A stretch of DNA of 64,000 nt from Pseudobutyrivibrio sp. UBA3626. Lineage in GTDB: Bacteria > Bacillota > Clostridia > Lachnospirales > Lachnospiraceae. Positions 34,204 to 42,134 of the stretch are shown here, in pieces. Both the position numbers and the translations under genes were made by a program. The stretch covers positions 131,854 through 195,853 of the forward strand of contig DFLF01000011.1 in the NCBI GenBank assembly GCA_002373675.1, in the 5' to 3' direction. The notes beneath the pieces were generated by a model. It searched no databases and had not been told where the DNA came from. It worked only from the letters and a program-made list of their open reading frames with translations. How positions within the stretch are numbered: the stretch's first letter is position 1; every line of letters begins with the position of its first letter.

Positions 34204-35335
34204 GAATTCCGGTGAAGAGAAGAAAGTTGAATATCTGGAGTTAATATACGACCTTATATTCGTATACCTTATTGGTCGCAATAATGGAATACTTCATCAT
34301 ATAGAAGGCGGATTTGTTACGTTTGAAGTTTTTCTTGCATACATTATGTGTACACTTGCAGTGATTCAGATATGGAGCTTTACTACAGTGTATATTAACC
34401 TTCACGGAAGGAACAGCGTAAGAGATCATATCTTCTTATTCATTAATATGTATCTTCTCTATCATCTGGGAAATGGTATAGGAGCAGCTTGGAGAGATGA
34501 CTTCTACGAATTCAATATTGCATGGATATTGATACTTATGAATATTGCTATTCAGTATTTCCTTGAGGCAAGAAACCAGAAGAATATGCCCTGGGCAATA
34601 TCCGCATTGAAGCAGCAAGGTCTGATTATTGTGGCAGAATGTGTCCTGATAATAGTACATATATTTATATACTACTTAACAGGTGTATCAATTGCCTATG
34701 TTCCTATTTTATTCGGAATAGTAATTTCGTTCTTTACAGGACATATATTTTCAATGTTTCCAGTGGATTTCATGCATCTTACGGAACGAATAATGCTGTA
34801 TGTTGTATTCACATTCGGCGAGATGATTATAGCCATATCTTCGTATTTTGAAGGCGGATTTTCGGCTGATTCTATGTATTTTTCTATCACGGCATTTCTT
34901 ATAGTTGTATGTCTCTTCTTAAGCTACGAGATATTCTATAACATGATAGTTGACAGGGAGATGATAAGTAACGGACTTGTCTATATGCTTGTTCACGTAT
35001 TCTTAATTCTGTCTCTTAACAATATATCCGTTGCATTGGAATTTATGCAGGAAGAGGAAGTTGCTTTGCTTCCTAAGATGCTTTTTATATCCATATCTAT
35101 TCTTGTATATTATATATGTCTTTTTATTCTTGGAAGATTTGCCAGGAAAAAATGTGTTCTTAATGCAAAATTCTTTGTCACAATGGCTGTTATTTCTGCA
35201 TGCTTTATCATTCTTATGATTGTATTTAGGGAAAATATGTATGTCAACATTGCGGTAACGACAGCCTATGTACTTAGTGTAACCATAGTATTGTTTCGAC
35301 GAGGAAAGTACAATATACAGGAGGCGAAGACATAA
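34196..35335 (+). CDS. Low temperature requirement A (LtrA) family membrane protein
   Basis: The 379-residue protein has ten or so membrane helices and begins with the LtrA hallmark KKVEYLELIYDLIFVYLIGR (normally VExFFDLVFVFA). LtrA was named from Listeria growth at low temperature; its molecular role is unknown. It overlaps the permease gene by eight bases, so the three genes are probably one transcript. GAAAGAAGGGA lies just before the ATG. Confidence 0.85.
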   Translation: MVENSGEEKKVEYLELIYDLIFVYLIGRNNGILHHIEGGFVTFEVFLAYIMCTLAVIQIWSFTTVYINLHGRNSVRDHIFLFINMYLLYHLGNGIGAAWRDDFYEFNIAWILILMNIAIQYFLEARNQKNMPWAISALKQQGLIIVAECVLIIVHIFIYYLTGVSIAYVPILFGIVISFFTGHIFSMFPVDFMHLTERIMLYVVFTFGEMIIAISSYFEGGFSADSMYFSITAFLIVVCLFLSYEIFYNMIVDREMISNGLVYMLVHVFLILSLNNISVALEFMQEEEVALLPKMLFISISILVYYICLFILGRFARKKCVLNAKFFVTMAVISACFIILMIVFRENMYVNIAVTTAYVLSVTIVLFRRGKYNIQEAKT

Positions 35336-35337
35336 TA

Positions 35338-35406
35338 ATGAGGAATTCTCTAAGAGATGACAGCTGGTTCGATTACATATTTGCCAAAATAGTCGATAGG
35401 GTATAG
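35338..35406 (+). CDS. Possible 22-residue peptide after the LtrA gene
   Basis: ATG at 35338 opens a 22-codon frame (MRNSLRDDSWFDYIFAKIVD and two more residues). An eight-base inverted repeat (AATTCTCT at 35344, AGAGAATT at 35407) brackets it. It may be a chance frame, a gene remnant or part of a weak terminator; I cannot separate these. Confidence 0.2.
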   Translation: MRNSLRDDSWFDYIFAKIVDRV

Positions 35407-35425
35407 AGAGAATTAAGTCATAATA

Positions 35426-36223
35426 TTACCAGCTAATTCTTGCAATATCTGATTTCAGAAATAAGCTTCCTCGGACTTCTTCTTTTACAGGATTTAGTTT
35501 TTCTGATTTGATAAAATATGAAATATTCTGTCTAGAACAGTCTAACATCATGCAACTTTCGGTTGTATCTAGGATGTTTTGCTTTGTGAATGTTAGAAAA
35601 TCCTCTAGAGATATATTTATATCTTCGCCTCGATTTATAAGCTCTTTGTATGAAATATCAATAGAATCATTGAAGGTTACGCACCTGCCACCTGTGGCAA
35701 TACAGCATGTCTTATATACATTCTCGTTTCTTAATATAGAGTCAATTTTGTCAATATCTGTATACTGGGACAAATGTGATATTTTAGTAATACCGTTATT
35801 AAAAAAACACAGCAGTCTGTTATCTGAAAGAGCAACACATTCAGACAAATAGTCCTTAAACCGTCGATTAATATACTCCGGTAATTCGTTTATAAGTCTT
35901 AAATACAAATTGTCCTGCGCACATTTGCCCTTAGAAACATCGAGTAGTTTTTGGACATTATATTCTTTCATTTTGTGGTTTCTAAGAATTGCGCCGATAT
36001 TTTGCCTGTCGCTTGGTATAACCCTTTCTTCTACCCATAGCCTACTTGCTTTCCTTGGTATGGTATACTCGCCTGCTCTGACATATTTGTCAAACAAAAA
36101 GGGTGCGTCCCATTCGTCAATTCCGTCTACTAATTCGACAATATAGTCATCGGATTTTTCATAGTATATTAGGCATCCAATATAAGATTTATTATCATTA
36201 TCAATTATTTCGTAAATCTTCAT
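35426..36223 (-). CDS. HipA-associated partner protein with C-terminal HTH
   Basis: I do not recognise this 265-residue protein as a whole. Its start (YIGCLIYYEKSDDYIVEL) and the segment ERVIPSDRQNIGAILRNH recall regulatory modules found beside HipA-like kinases. The end (about 215-265, MLDCSRQNISYFIKSEKLNP then FLKSDIARIS) looks like a MerR/excisionase-type helix-turn-helix that could bind DNA. It follows the kinase gene with a 23-base overlap, so the order is kinase first, DNA-binding partner second, the reverse of classical hipBA. It is a candidate antitoxin and repressor. Confidence 0.6.
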   Translation of the reverse strand: MKIYEIIDNDNKSYIGCLIYYEKSDDYIVELVDGIDEWDAPFLFDKYVRAGEYTIPRKASRLWVEERVIPSDRQNIGAILRNHKMKEYNVQKLLDVSKGKCAQDNLYLRLINELPEYINRRFKDYLSECVALSDNRLLCFFNNGITKISHLSQYTDIDKIDSILRNENVYKTCCIATGGRCVTFNDSIDISYKELINRGEDINISLEDFLTFTKQNILDTTESCMMLDCSRQNISYFIKSEKLNPVKEEVRGSLFLKSDIARISW

Positions 36224-37019
36224 AGTGCTTATACCTTTCGAATATCATTTCCCATGTCTTATTTATAAATGTGTCTGATACAATTTTTTCGAGCCCATCA
36301 AAAATTGTGTCTTTATCGTCACTTGTAAGCGTATTAGGAAATACACTATCCCTTGATTGAATCAATCCAAGATTCTCCAGACACGACCTGCCACCTATAT
36401 AGTTATTGCAGGGCAAATCGCTTAGTATGTCAAATTTTTTAATTGAAGCATCGTTGTGACAGGAATACATAAGACTTAAGCCGTGATCGAACATAGGAGC
36501 CAGTCGTATTGTGTGTGCTCTAGAATTTCGTAGAATCTCGATGTTAGCACCATGCCTATCTCTATTAAGAATAATATAATCAATTGCTAACATTGTATCT
36601 ATGCTTTTTCCCCAGCCCATTCTTTTGCAAAAATCAAGCGGGCTTTCACCTATTTGCTTATTGATATCATAATAATTATCTAGAGCGACTTTTGATTCAC
36701 CTTTTTTCTTATAATCATATGATGCACATAGATATGTGTTAAATTCTTTCCCATCAACGATTATATCAGCATTAATCAGCTCATAGTTTAGATGCTCCAC
36801 ATCAAGTATGCTTAGCAATCGGTCTATAATAATCTCGTTAATGCACTCATGTCCTATAATGCCTTTTCTGGAATCATAATTAGATAATTTGTAATACTTC
36901 TTCTTGCCATTAGTATTAGATTGTGACTTTAGAAATGAGCCTGCCGTACCGCTAGATGTTCTTATATGAGACCATTCTAAAAATGTCAAATCTTGAGTTG
37001 TATGAGTTATAGTTGTCAT
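36201..37019 (-). CDS. HipA-like Ser/Thr kinase (small, CtkA-type)
   Basis: HipA-type kinases phosphorylate targets such as aminoacyl-tRNA synthetases and cause growth arrest. The 272-residue protein has a Ser/Thr-rich P-loop-like stretch TSSGTAGSFLKS (21-32), a likely ATP-binding Lys in YYKLS (near 44), the catalytic loop NRDRHGAN (152-159) and the metal site MFDHG (176-180). It lacks the usual N-terminal subdomain, like the short CtkA kinases. AAGAGGTTCC precedes the ATG. It has a consensus promoter and an operator-like site, and heads a two-gene unit with the HTH partner. Confidence 0.8.
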   Translation of the reverse strand: MTTITHTTQDLTFLEWSHIRTSSGTAGSFLKSQSNTNGKKKYYKLSNYDSRKGIIGHECINEIIIDRLLSILDVEHLNYELINADIIVDGKEFNTYLCASYDYKKKGESKVALDNYYDINKQIGESPLDFCKRMGWGKSIDTMLAIDYIILNRDRHGANIEILRNSRAHTIRLAPMFDHGLSLMYSCHNDASIKKFDILSDLPCNNYIGGRSCLENLGLIQSRDSVFPNTLTSDDKDTIFDGLEKIVSDTFINKTWEMIFERYKHYEDLRNN

Positions 37020-37043
37020 AGGAACCTCTTGAAAACTGATTCT

Positions 37044-37061
37044 ATTTGTCGTGCGTCAAAT
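37044..37061. promoter_or_regulatory. Near-palindromic operator candidate of the HipA-like operon
   Basis: An 18-base sequence has ATTTG and CAAAT at its ends and matches its own reverse complement at 14 of 18 positions. It lies just downstream of the -10 box on the minus strand, where autorepression by the HTH partner would be expected. Confidence 0.45.
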
Positions 37062-37070
37062 ATATATTGA

Positions 37071-37099
37071 ATTATACAGAGGATTATACAATATGTCAA
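37071..37099 (-). promoter_or_regulatory. Consensus promoter of the HipA-like operon
   Basis: On the minus strand TTGACA (37099-37094) and TATAAT (37076-37071) are exactly 17 bases apart. The kinase start codon is about 50 bases downstream. Confidence 0.8.
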
Positions 37100-37204
37100 G
37101 ATATGAAAGACTTATTTGATGAATTCTTTATATATTTAATAAGGAGATTGTTGCAATTTGACAAAAAGTACCCTGTTTGGGCATAATAATCTTCGGTGAG
37201 ACTG

Positions 37205-37238
37205 GGTGACAGGGGATAGTGTTGCTTTCACTGTCCCG
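37205..37238 (+). repeat. REP-like hairpin, copy 1
   Basis: GGTGACAGGGGATAGTG is followed by a seven-base loop and CACTGTCCCG, giving a stem with one wobble. The GGTGACAGGGGA core recurs at 39174 and 39776 and in altered form at 40761. Such sequences resemble REP elements found in many copies in clostridial genomes. Confidence 0.65.
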
Positions 37239-37316
37239 ATTGTTAAAAAAAGGGTCTTTATACAACTGGAGATATAGTATGATATTTATGTTGTTAATAA
37301 TTAAGGAGCGATGAGC

Positions 37317-37724
37317 ATGTATTTAATAATTATTATAAGTTGCAGTTTTATTTTTGCTTTAGCAGTTGGAATTGTTGTATGGTGGTATAGAAGGGGAACT
37401 AATAATAGAAGAACTTTTAGTGCTAAAGATACTGGCATAGCGGATGGCTGGATAACAACGTCAAATTTTGAAAACTATGCTAAACATGATAATATTTCTG
37501 TAAAATATTCGTATTCATATAAGGTTGACGGTAAAACTTATACTGGTGAAGAAGTTGTTAATAAGTTTTCCTTATACAATGCGTACAACATAGATTTTTT
37601 GAATGGGGGAATGGTTAATAATCAACCAATAAAAATTGTATATAATAAGGACAACCCGAATGATTCATATATTTGTTTAGATATGCCTAAAGAGTCGAAG
37701 AAATATGAGTATACGGGATGGTGA
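37317..37724 (+). CDS. Small membrane protein, DUF3592-like
   Basis: The 135-residue protein has one N-terminal membrane helix (about 1-23), then a beta-rich domain with KYSYSYKVDGKTYTGEE and IKIVYNKDNPNDSYI, the pattern of DUF3592 proteins (Y-x-Y...V-DG-x-x-Y...V-Y-NP-x-NP). I chose ATG 37317, eight bases after AAGGAG; ATG 37311 lies too close to it. DUF3592 has no known activity. It is the first gene of a run of small membrane proteins separated by broken genes and REP-like hairpins. Confidence 0.65.
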   Translation: MYLIIIISCSFIFALAVGIVVWWYRRGTNNRRTFSAKDTGIADGWITTSNFENYAKHDNISVKYSYSYKVDGKTYTGEEVVNKFSLYNAYNIDFLNGGMVNNQPIKIVYNKDNPNDSYICLDMPKESKKYEYTGW

Positions 37725-37771
37725 TTAATATCATTTCTTTGAGAGATTGAAACAGATTTAGGGAATTAAAT

Positions 37772-38218
37772 ATGGCTATTTCTTTAAAATATACCAACTT
37801 TCACAAAGAATAAACAAATAGTGAAGAAGGAAAGAAACTACTATCTGATGCACAAAATTTAATATTGAAAATGGATTTGCCTATGAATAATGAAACCGTA
37901 TATATGGTTTTCCTCGGTGCGTCATATGATGATTTTACTAAGAAAATGCTTACATGGTGTGTATTTGTTAATAATACGGGTAAAGCGATAAATGAATTAC
38001 ATGGTGTCATGCGCTTTAAGTATACAAAAAAACAGGGCGTACAAATTGCTAAAGCAACTATTGATATGAATAAAGTTTTTCTTGGAGAAGTGGCTAAGAA
38101 TGAGGGTATACTTGTTAATTATAATATTCCTGTAAAAGGATTGACTGAAGATTGTGATGTTAGATTTAGTGATTTAAAAGGATGTTTTGATGATGTAAGA
38201 GTTACATATTGTGACTAG
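37772..38218 (+). pseudogene. Unknown gene with an early in-frame stop
   Basis: A frame from ATG 37772 encodes MAISLKYTNFHKE, meets TAA at 37811, and continues in the same frame without interruption to 38218. The remainder encodes about 135 residues, including TVYMVFLGASYDDFTKKMLT and a beta-rich end. Restart at a later ATG (for example 37871) could still yield a 116-residue product. No family recognised; its position suggests an immunity-type or surface-related accessory gene. Confidence 0.6.
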
Positions 38219-38258
38219 GATTGTTGTATTGTGTATGTAGTATATAAGGAGATAGCTT

Positions 38259-38485
38259 ATGGCTGTACAAGAGACATATGAGTCAGTAAAAAACAAGTAG
38301 AAAAAGCTCAATTTGAGTATATGATTAAGGTTCAACAAAGACAGAACTTTATGGATAAAGCTGACGAAATGCGACGTGTGTATGACAAATTGGCTGAAGA
38401 TAAAAGAAATGTCGAAGGGCAACGTAATATTATTTGTCAAGAGTTTTTTGTCAGAAATAAAATGGTTATTATATTACATGAGTAA
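38259..38485 (+). pseudogene. Frameshifted small coiled-coil protein gene
   Basis: A ribosome site (AAGGAGA) precedes ATG 38259, which encodes MAVQETYESVKNK and then stops. The neighbouring frame carries on with KQVEKAQFEYMIKVQQRQNF and DEMRRVYDKLAEDKRN up to 38485. One missing base in the A6 run at 38288-38293 explains the break. The intact product would be about 75 residues of helical coiled coil, similar in size to the small helpers of type VII secretion (LXG) loci. That link is tentative. Confidence 0.55.
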
Positions 38486-38587
38486 TATGATATACGATAA
38501 CGCTGTGGCACCTTAGATGTTAAGACTTTTTGCGGACGAAACAGATAATAATTCGTGCTTAAAAGACTAATCTACTGGAGATAATAT

Positions 38588-38890
38588 ATGAAAGATTATA
38601 TACCAGTTATTGTACTTACTATTGTTTCTTTGTGGCCAATTTTTAATATTATATTGATTTTCGTCATAAGATTACGGTCAAAAAGAAATGGAAAAACAGA
38701 ATTGAGAAGAAAAAAAGTATATGAAGAGTTAGAAGGTGATGATACTCCGTATGGTATATGGAAGAGAAAAATGGCCTCTAATCCAGAATCTTTTTCTAGA
38801 CTGACATTATATAGGGATTTAATATGCGTGTTTCTTTGGCTTCTTTTAGAAATCATACCGCTTTCTGCTGTTATAGATCTAATTAAGTAA
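38588..38890 (+). CDS. Small membrane protein of unknown function
   Basis: This 100-residue protein has two membrane helices (about 4-24 and 78-97) separated by a basic and acidic cytosolic loop (SKRNGKTELRRKKVYEELEG). GGAGA lies upstream of the ATG. It matches no family I know. Sitting among toxin-like fragments and REP-like hairpins, it may be an immunity protein, as is common for short two-helix proteins in such loci. This is inferred from context only. Confidence 0.5.
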   Translation: MKDYIPVIVLTIVSLWPIFNIILIFVIRLRSKRNGKTELRRKKVYEELEGDDTPYGIWKRKMASNPESFSRLTLYRDLICVFLWLLLEIIPLSAVIDLIK

Positions 38891-38929
38891 TAAAACGAAT
38901 TTTTAAACTATAGATTATTGGAGTAAAAA

Positions 38930-39160
38930 ATGAAAGAGAAAAAGCAATATATTATTTTGTTGGTTTTAGTTGATATGAGTGCTTTATTAGCACCTTTAAT
39001 GTATTTTTTTGTTTTGTATTTTTTTAATCAAGCAAAACTTCAGGAAACACACGTCGTAGTAATTTTATGTATATGGTTTGCTTTGGCCATTGTGGGTAGC
39101 CTTATATGGACTATATACATTATAAGGAGATTGAAAAATATAAAAAGAAAAGCAATTTGA
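38930..39160 (+). CDS. Small two-helix membrane protein
   Basis: The 76-residue protein consists almost entirely of two hydrophobic helices (about 5-30 and 42-66), ending in a basic tail (RRLKNIKRKA). GGAG lies nine bases upstream of the ATG, 39 bases after the preceding gene. It is of unknown function and possibly an immunity-type protein, judged by its place in the locus. Confidence 0.45.
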   Translation: MKEKKQYIILLVLVDMSALLAPLMYFFVLYFFNQAKLQETHVVVILCIWFALAIVGSLIWTIYIIRRLKNIKRKAI

Positions 39161-39173
39161 GAGAGGGAAAACC

Positions 39174-39201
39174 GGTGACAGGGGAGATGGTTCTTTTGTC
39201 A
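39174..39201 (+). repeat. REP-like hairpin, copy 2
   Basis: GGTGACAGGGGAGATGG is followed by TTCTTTTGTCA. TGACA and TGTCA are the pairing ends. It shares the core with copies 1 and 3. Confidence 0.65.
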
Positions 39202-39205
39202 TAAC

Positions 39206-39283
39206 CTAAAAGAATTTGTGTATGAAGATGTTGTTAGTCCAATTAAATCAAGATTAGAAGGTGGTACGTGCTTCACGTCATAA
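39206..39283 (+). pseudogene. C-terminal fragment of an unknown protein
   Basis: A frame with no start reads LKEFVYEDVVSPIKSRLEGG and ends TCFTS at a stop. It directly follows REP-like copy 2. It could be the tail of a toxin or wall protein; the evidence is only that it reads as a plausible protein end in this debris-rich stretch. Confidence 0.25.
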
Positions 39284-39302
39284 CCTGTATGAGGAGTTTG
39301 TT

Positions 39303-39737
39303 ATGAACCAATATGAATATGAGAGAAAAAAAGAGAAACATGTTAATGGATTAGCAGGCTCTATTGTTGGTGTATTATTTATGATACTTGTTTTATGGGT
39401 GGTGCATAGAAATGTATATACGATAATCATTTTATTGGGGATATCCTTGATTTCTGTATGCTTTGTTTCTGGAATAGGATATTTATATATAAAATATATC
39501 GCTAAAAAGGTAAAGAAGTGGGAAAACAAACATATGGGTTTTACTAGAAGTTTTGTGACTTTATTTCCAACTATAGGTGCAGTTCTGGGAAGTATAATAT
39601 ATTCTGTATATATTTCTGGACTAACTGTTGATGCTGAAGTTGTTGTGATGACAATTGTAGGTATAGTTGGAGTATCATTATGTGGAGCGGGAATTGTATA
39701 TCATATATTTTTACTGTTGAGAAGTGTAAAAAAATAA
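39303..39737 (+). CDS. Four-helix membrane protein of unknown function
   Basis: The 144-residue protein has a charged N-terminus (NQYEYERKKEKHVN) and four membrane helices (about 20-38, 42-63, 77-100 and 110-138). I chose ATG 39303 because GAGGAG lies just upstream; the longer frame from 39261 includes non-coding debris. It is followed directly by REP-like copy 3. No family recognised; it may belong with the other small membrane proteins of this locus. Confidence 0.5.
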   Translation: MNQYEYERKKEKHVNGLAGSIVGVLFMILVLWVVHRNVYTIIILLGISLISVCFVSGIGYLYIKYIAKKVKKWENKHMGFTRSFVTLFPTIGAVLGSIIYSVYISGLTVDAEVVVMTIVGIVGVSLCGAGIVYHIFLLLRSVKK

Positions 39738-39747
39738 TATAAATATT

Positions 39748-39801
39748 GGAACCGCCCTTTTTTCATCCGTAATTAGGTGACAGGGGACGGTTCTTTTGTC
39801 A
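39748..39801 (+). repeat. REP-like hairpin, copy 3 (extended)
   Basis: GGTGACAGGGGACGGTTC (from 39776) ends in TTTTGTCA at 39801. Upstream, GGAACCGCCC (39748) pairs with the GGGGACGGTTC part, so the whole unit can form a larger hairpin. Confidence 0.65.
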
Positions 39802-39810
39802 TACACATGT

Positions 39811-39966
39811 TATCGAAAAGCTGTGGTTGAGGGTGGTGTAAGTATATTGTCATCCTTGGCGATGGGTGCAGCTGGTGCTGAAATTGGAGCCCTTATAGGA
39901 TCAGCTATTTCTGGTGCGGGAACTATTATAGGTGCGGTGATAGTTTTAAAGAACACTTGTATATGA
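39811..39966 (+). pseudogene. Gly/Ala-rich fragment resembling a polymorphic-toxin linker
   Basis: A frame without a start encodes VVEGGVSILSSLAMGAAGAE and then ALIGSAISGAGTIIGAVIVL before a stop at 39966. Gly/Ala/Ile-rich stretches of this sort are found between the N-terminal and toxin domains of LXG and related polymorphic toxins. It is only a fragment, directly after REP-like copy 3. Confidence 0.35.
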
Positions 39967-40060
39967 CGGAATTGAAAGTGTTAAAAAGGGCTTTGTTGGT
40001 TCTAATAAATGCTTGTTGGAATCGGCAGATTAGATGGTTTGTGAAAAATGGAGGGACTTG

Positions 40061-40750
40061 ATGAAAAAACTATCTGAAAGCTATTTGAAAAAATGTTTCA
40101 TTGGTTTTCTTAGCGTGACAATGGTTTTGATTATTATTCAATTATATTTAAGTGTTAAGAATCATGTTTTTGTTTTTACCATAAGTGTTATTTTACTTTC
40201 GATAATGCTAGGCGTTGGATGTTATTTGTTACTTTATATACTGAGAAAATGGATGATTAATAATCATTATTTGACCATAGATAGTATAGAGTATACAAGT
40301 GACTTTAAAAAAACCGAATCATATAAAAAACTAATTAAAATTTCTGGAATAATAACTTCATTTTCAGCTTTGGGCGGAGTAACTGGTCATTTGATATATA
40401 GATATATTGATGATGATTCTGATAAATTTGACGAAATAAAGATTATAATTATACTTATTGGGATTTTGGCATCGTTTTTTATTCTAGGTATTACAGCTAC
40501 AATTAATCAATTAAAAGAAAAATTATATATTGATATGCGTATGATAAATGCTACATCTGATGAAGTGTTGAAAGATAAAATTATTTCGTTTTGTTTTACC
40601 CCTAAAACAAAGCAACAGATAAGTGCTCATATAGGAGACCATTCAAAGTTGGCTAAGACAGATGAGTTGATAGATGATTTGATTTTGAATGGAAGAATCA
40701 AATGTATTGGTAGCGATGAGAAAGGGTTACCCATGTATTATACTATGTGA
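40061..40750 (+). CDS. Membrane protein with C-terminal winged-helix-like domain
   Basis: The 229-residue protein has four membrane helices in two pairs (about 10-33, 38-62, 98-118 and 132-155). A cytosolic C-terminal domain follows (about 160-229), where KTKQQISAHIGDHSK, DELIDDLILNGRIKCIG and the final GLPMYYTM have the rhythm of a winged helix. I chose ATG 40061, just after GGAGGG; ATG 40034 has no site. A one-component membrane sensor is possible. REP-like copy 4 lies ten bases after the stop. Confidence 0.5.
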   Translation: MKKLSESYLKKCFIGFLSVTMVLIIIQLYLSVKNHVFVFTISVILLSIMLGVGCYLLLYILRKWMINNHYLTIDSIEYTSDFKKTESYKKLIKISGIITSFSALGGVTGHLIYRYIDDDSDKFDEIKIIIILIGILASFFILGITATINQLKEKLYIDMRMINATSDEVLKDKIISFCFTPKTKQQISAHIGDHSKLAKTDELIDDLILNGRIKCIGSDEKGLPMYYTM

Positions 40751-40760
40751 TGAGAAATTA

Positions 40761-40787
40761 GGTGACATTGGGACGGCTCTTTTGTCC
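40761..40787 (+). repeat. REP-like hairpin, copy 4 (diverged)
   Basis: GGTGACATTGGGACGG and CTCTTTTGTCC match copy 3 with a few changes. The terminal TGACA/TGTC pairing remains. Confidence 0.55.
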
Positions 40788-41028
40788 AAAACTTAACATT
40801 TATGTATTGAAAAGTTTTTTGCATAATGCTATTATATCTCTACAATTCAAAGCAAGAATCCTGTGCTATGCACAGATTTAAGACGGGTAAAACTCTATAA
40901 TCTTAATTTCTAATAATATGTCAAGATTTCGTGATTCTTGCAAAATCCAATAATAAAATTTGTTAAGTGAGATTATGATATTTTTACATTTTTTCATTGG
41001 AATCATATTCTCGCGGAAAGGGGTAACT

Positions 41029-41931
41029 ATGTCCAATGAGAGAAACTATAAGAGTAATGTATTTGTAATGCTGTTAGAAGAGAAGAAAAGAGCGCTAGAA
41101 CTATACAATGCAGTAAATGATTCTGATTATGATGATCCTGAGCAGATTGTTATTAATACTATCGAAGGAGGCTTTGAGTTGTCAGTTCAAAATGATGCAT
41201 CATTTATATTTGATAATGTGTTGTCTATATATGAGCATCAATCTACTTATTGTCCTAACATGCCTCTAAGAAGTTTGATTTATTTTACAACTCTAGTTAA
41301 GAAGAATTATATGGATAGAGACATTTTCAGTAGAAGACTTGTCAAGATACCGTGTCCTAAGTTTGTTGTTTTCTATAATGGTGTGGAGACACAACCTGAC
41401 TACCAGGAGATGCGACTGTCAGATTGTTTTATTAAAAGTGATGAAGATAATGAAAAAGATATGTTAGAACTTGTCTGCAGGGTGTATAATATAAACGAAG
41501 GACATAATAAGGAATTATTAGATAAGTGTAAATGGCTATCTGATTATATGGTATTTATAGACAAGGTGAGAGAGTACCATAAGAATCATGATGACGAGGA
41601 ATTACATCAGGATATTGAGAAGGCCATTGACTACTGTATAAAGAATAACATTTTAAAGGATTTCTTAAAGGAAAGAAGGACGGAGGTGTTAGATATGACA
41701 GCTGTAGATTACACATATGAACGTAGGATGATTCTTAATTATAATGAAGGAAAAGAAGATGGAATAAAAGAAGGGATAAAAGATGGAATTGCTAGGGGTG
41801 AAAGAAAGTTGCTATTAGATAAAATATCAAAAAAGCTTTCTAAAGGAAAATCCATTTCCCAGATAGCAGATGAATTAGAAGAGAGTGAAGATGCTATAAT
41901 GGAACTAGCAAAAGAGATAGAAGATAAATAG
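41029..41931 (+). CDS. Rpn/PD-(D/E)XK nuclease-family transposase-like protein
   Basis: This 300-residue protein matches the Rpn-type family, common in many copies in Lachnospiraceae: QNDASFIFDNVLSIYEHQST with the catalytic acid region near 60, NMPLRSLIYFTTLV, VKIPCPKFVVFYNG, and a C-terminal EGKEDGIKEGIKDGIARGE repeat. Such proteins promote recombination by nicking DNA and are not attached to terminal repeats. I chose ATG 41029, behind AAAGGGG; the longer frame from 40960 lacks a site. A terminator follows. It closes the accessory stretch. Confidence 0.8.
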   Translation: MSNERNYKSNVFVMLLEEKKRALELYNAVNDSDYDDPEQIVINTIEGGFELSVQNDASFIFDNVLSIYEHQSTYCPNMPLRSLIYFTTLVKKNYMDRDIFSRRLVKIPCPKFVVFYNGVETQPDYQEMRLSDCFIKSDEDNEKDMLELVCRVYNINEGHNKELLDKCKWLSDYMVFIDKVREYHKNHDDEELHQDIEKAIDYCIKNNILKDFLKERRTEVLDMTAVDYTYERRMILNYNEGKEDGIKEGIKDGIARGERKLLLDKISKKLSKGKSISQIADELEESEDAIMELAKEIEDK

Positions 41932-41980
41932 TTTCTAATAACGCACATTATAGATATACGTTAATACTACAAATTTACCT

Positions 41981-42008
41981 CGGGGCATTAAGCCCCGTTT
42001 TTATTTTG
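41981..42008 (+). terminator. Intrinsic terminator after the Rpn-type gene
   Basis: CGGGGC (41981-41986) pairs with GCCCCG (41992-41997) across ATTAA, followed by TTTTTATTTT. Confidence 0.85.
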
Positions 42009-42134
42009 CATACATATTATGCCTAAAAAACACATAAATGTGCAAATAAATTAGGCATTTTGTGTGTTGAAAGAAGACTAATACTATTCTATAATGTAGA
42101 ATACGTGTGTATTGTAATTATAGAAAGGATTGTT

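Noticed and set aside
37205..40787. CRISPR array
   Set aside because: The repeats are 0.5-2 kb apart and of uneven length, with genes between them.
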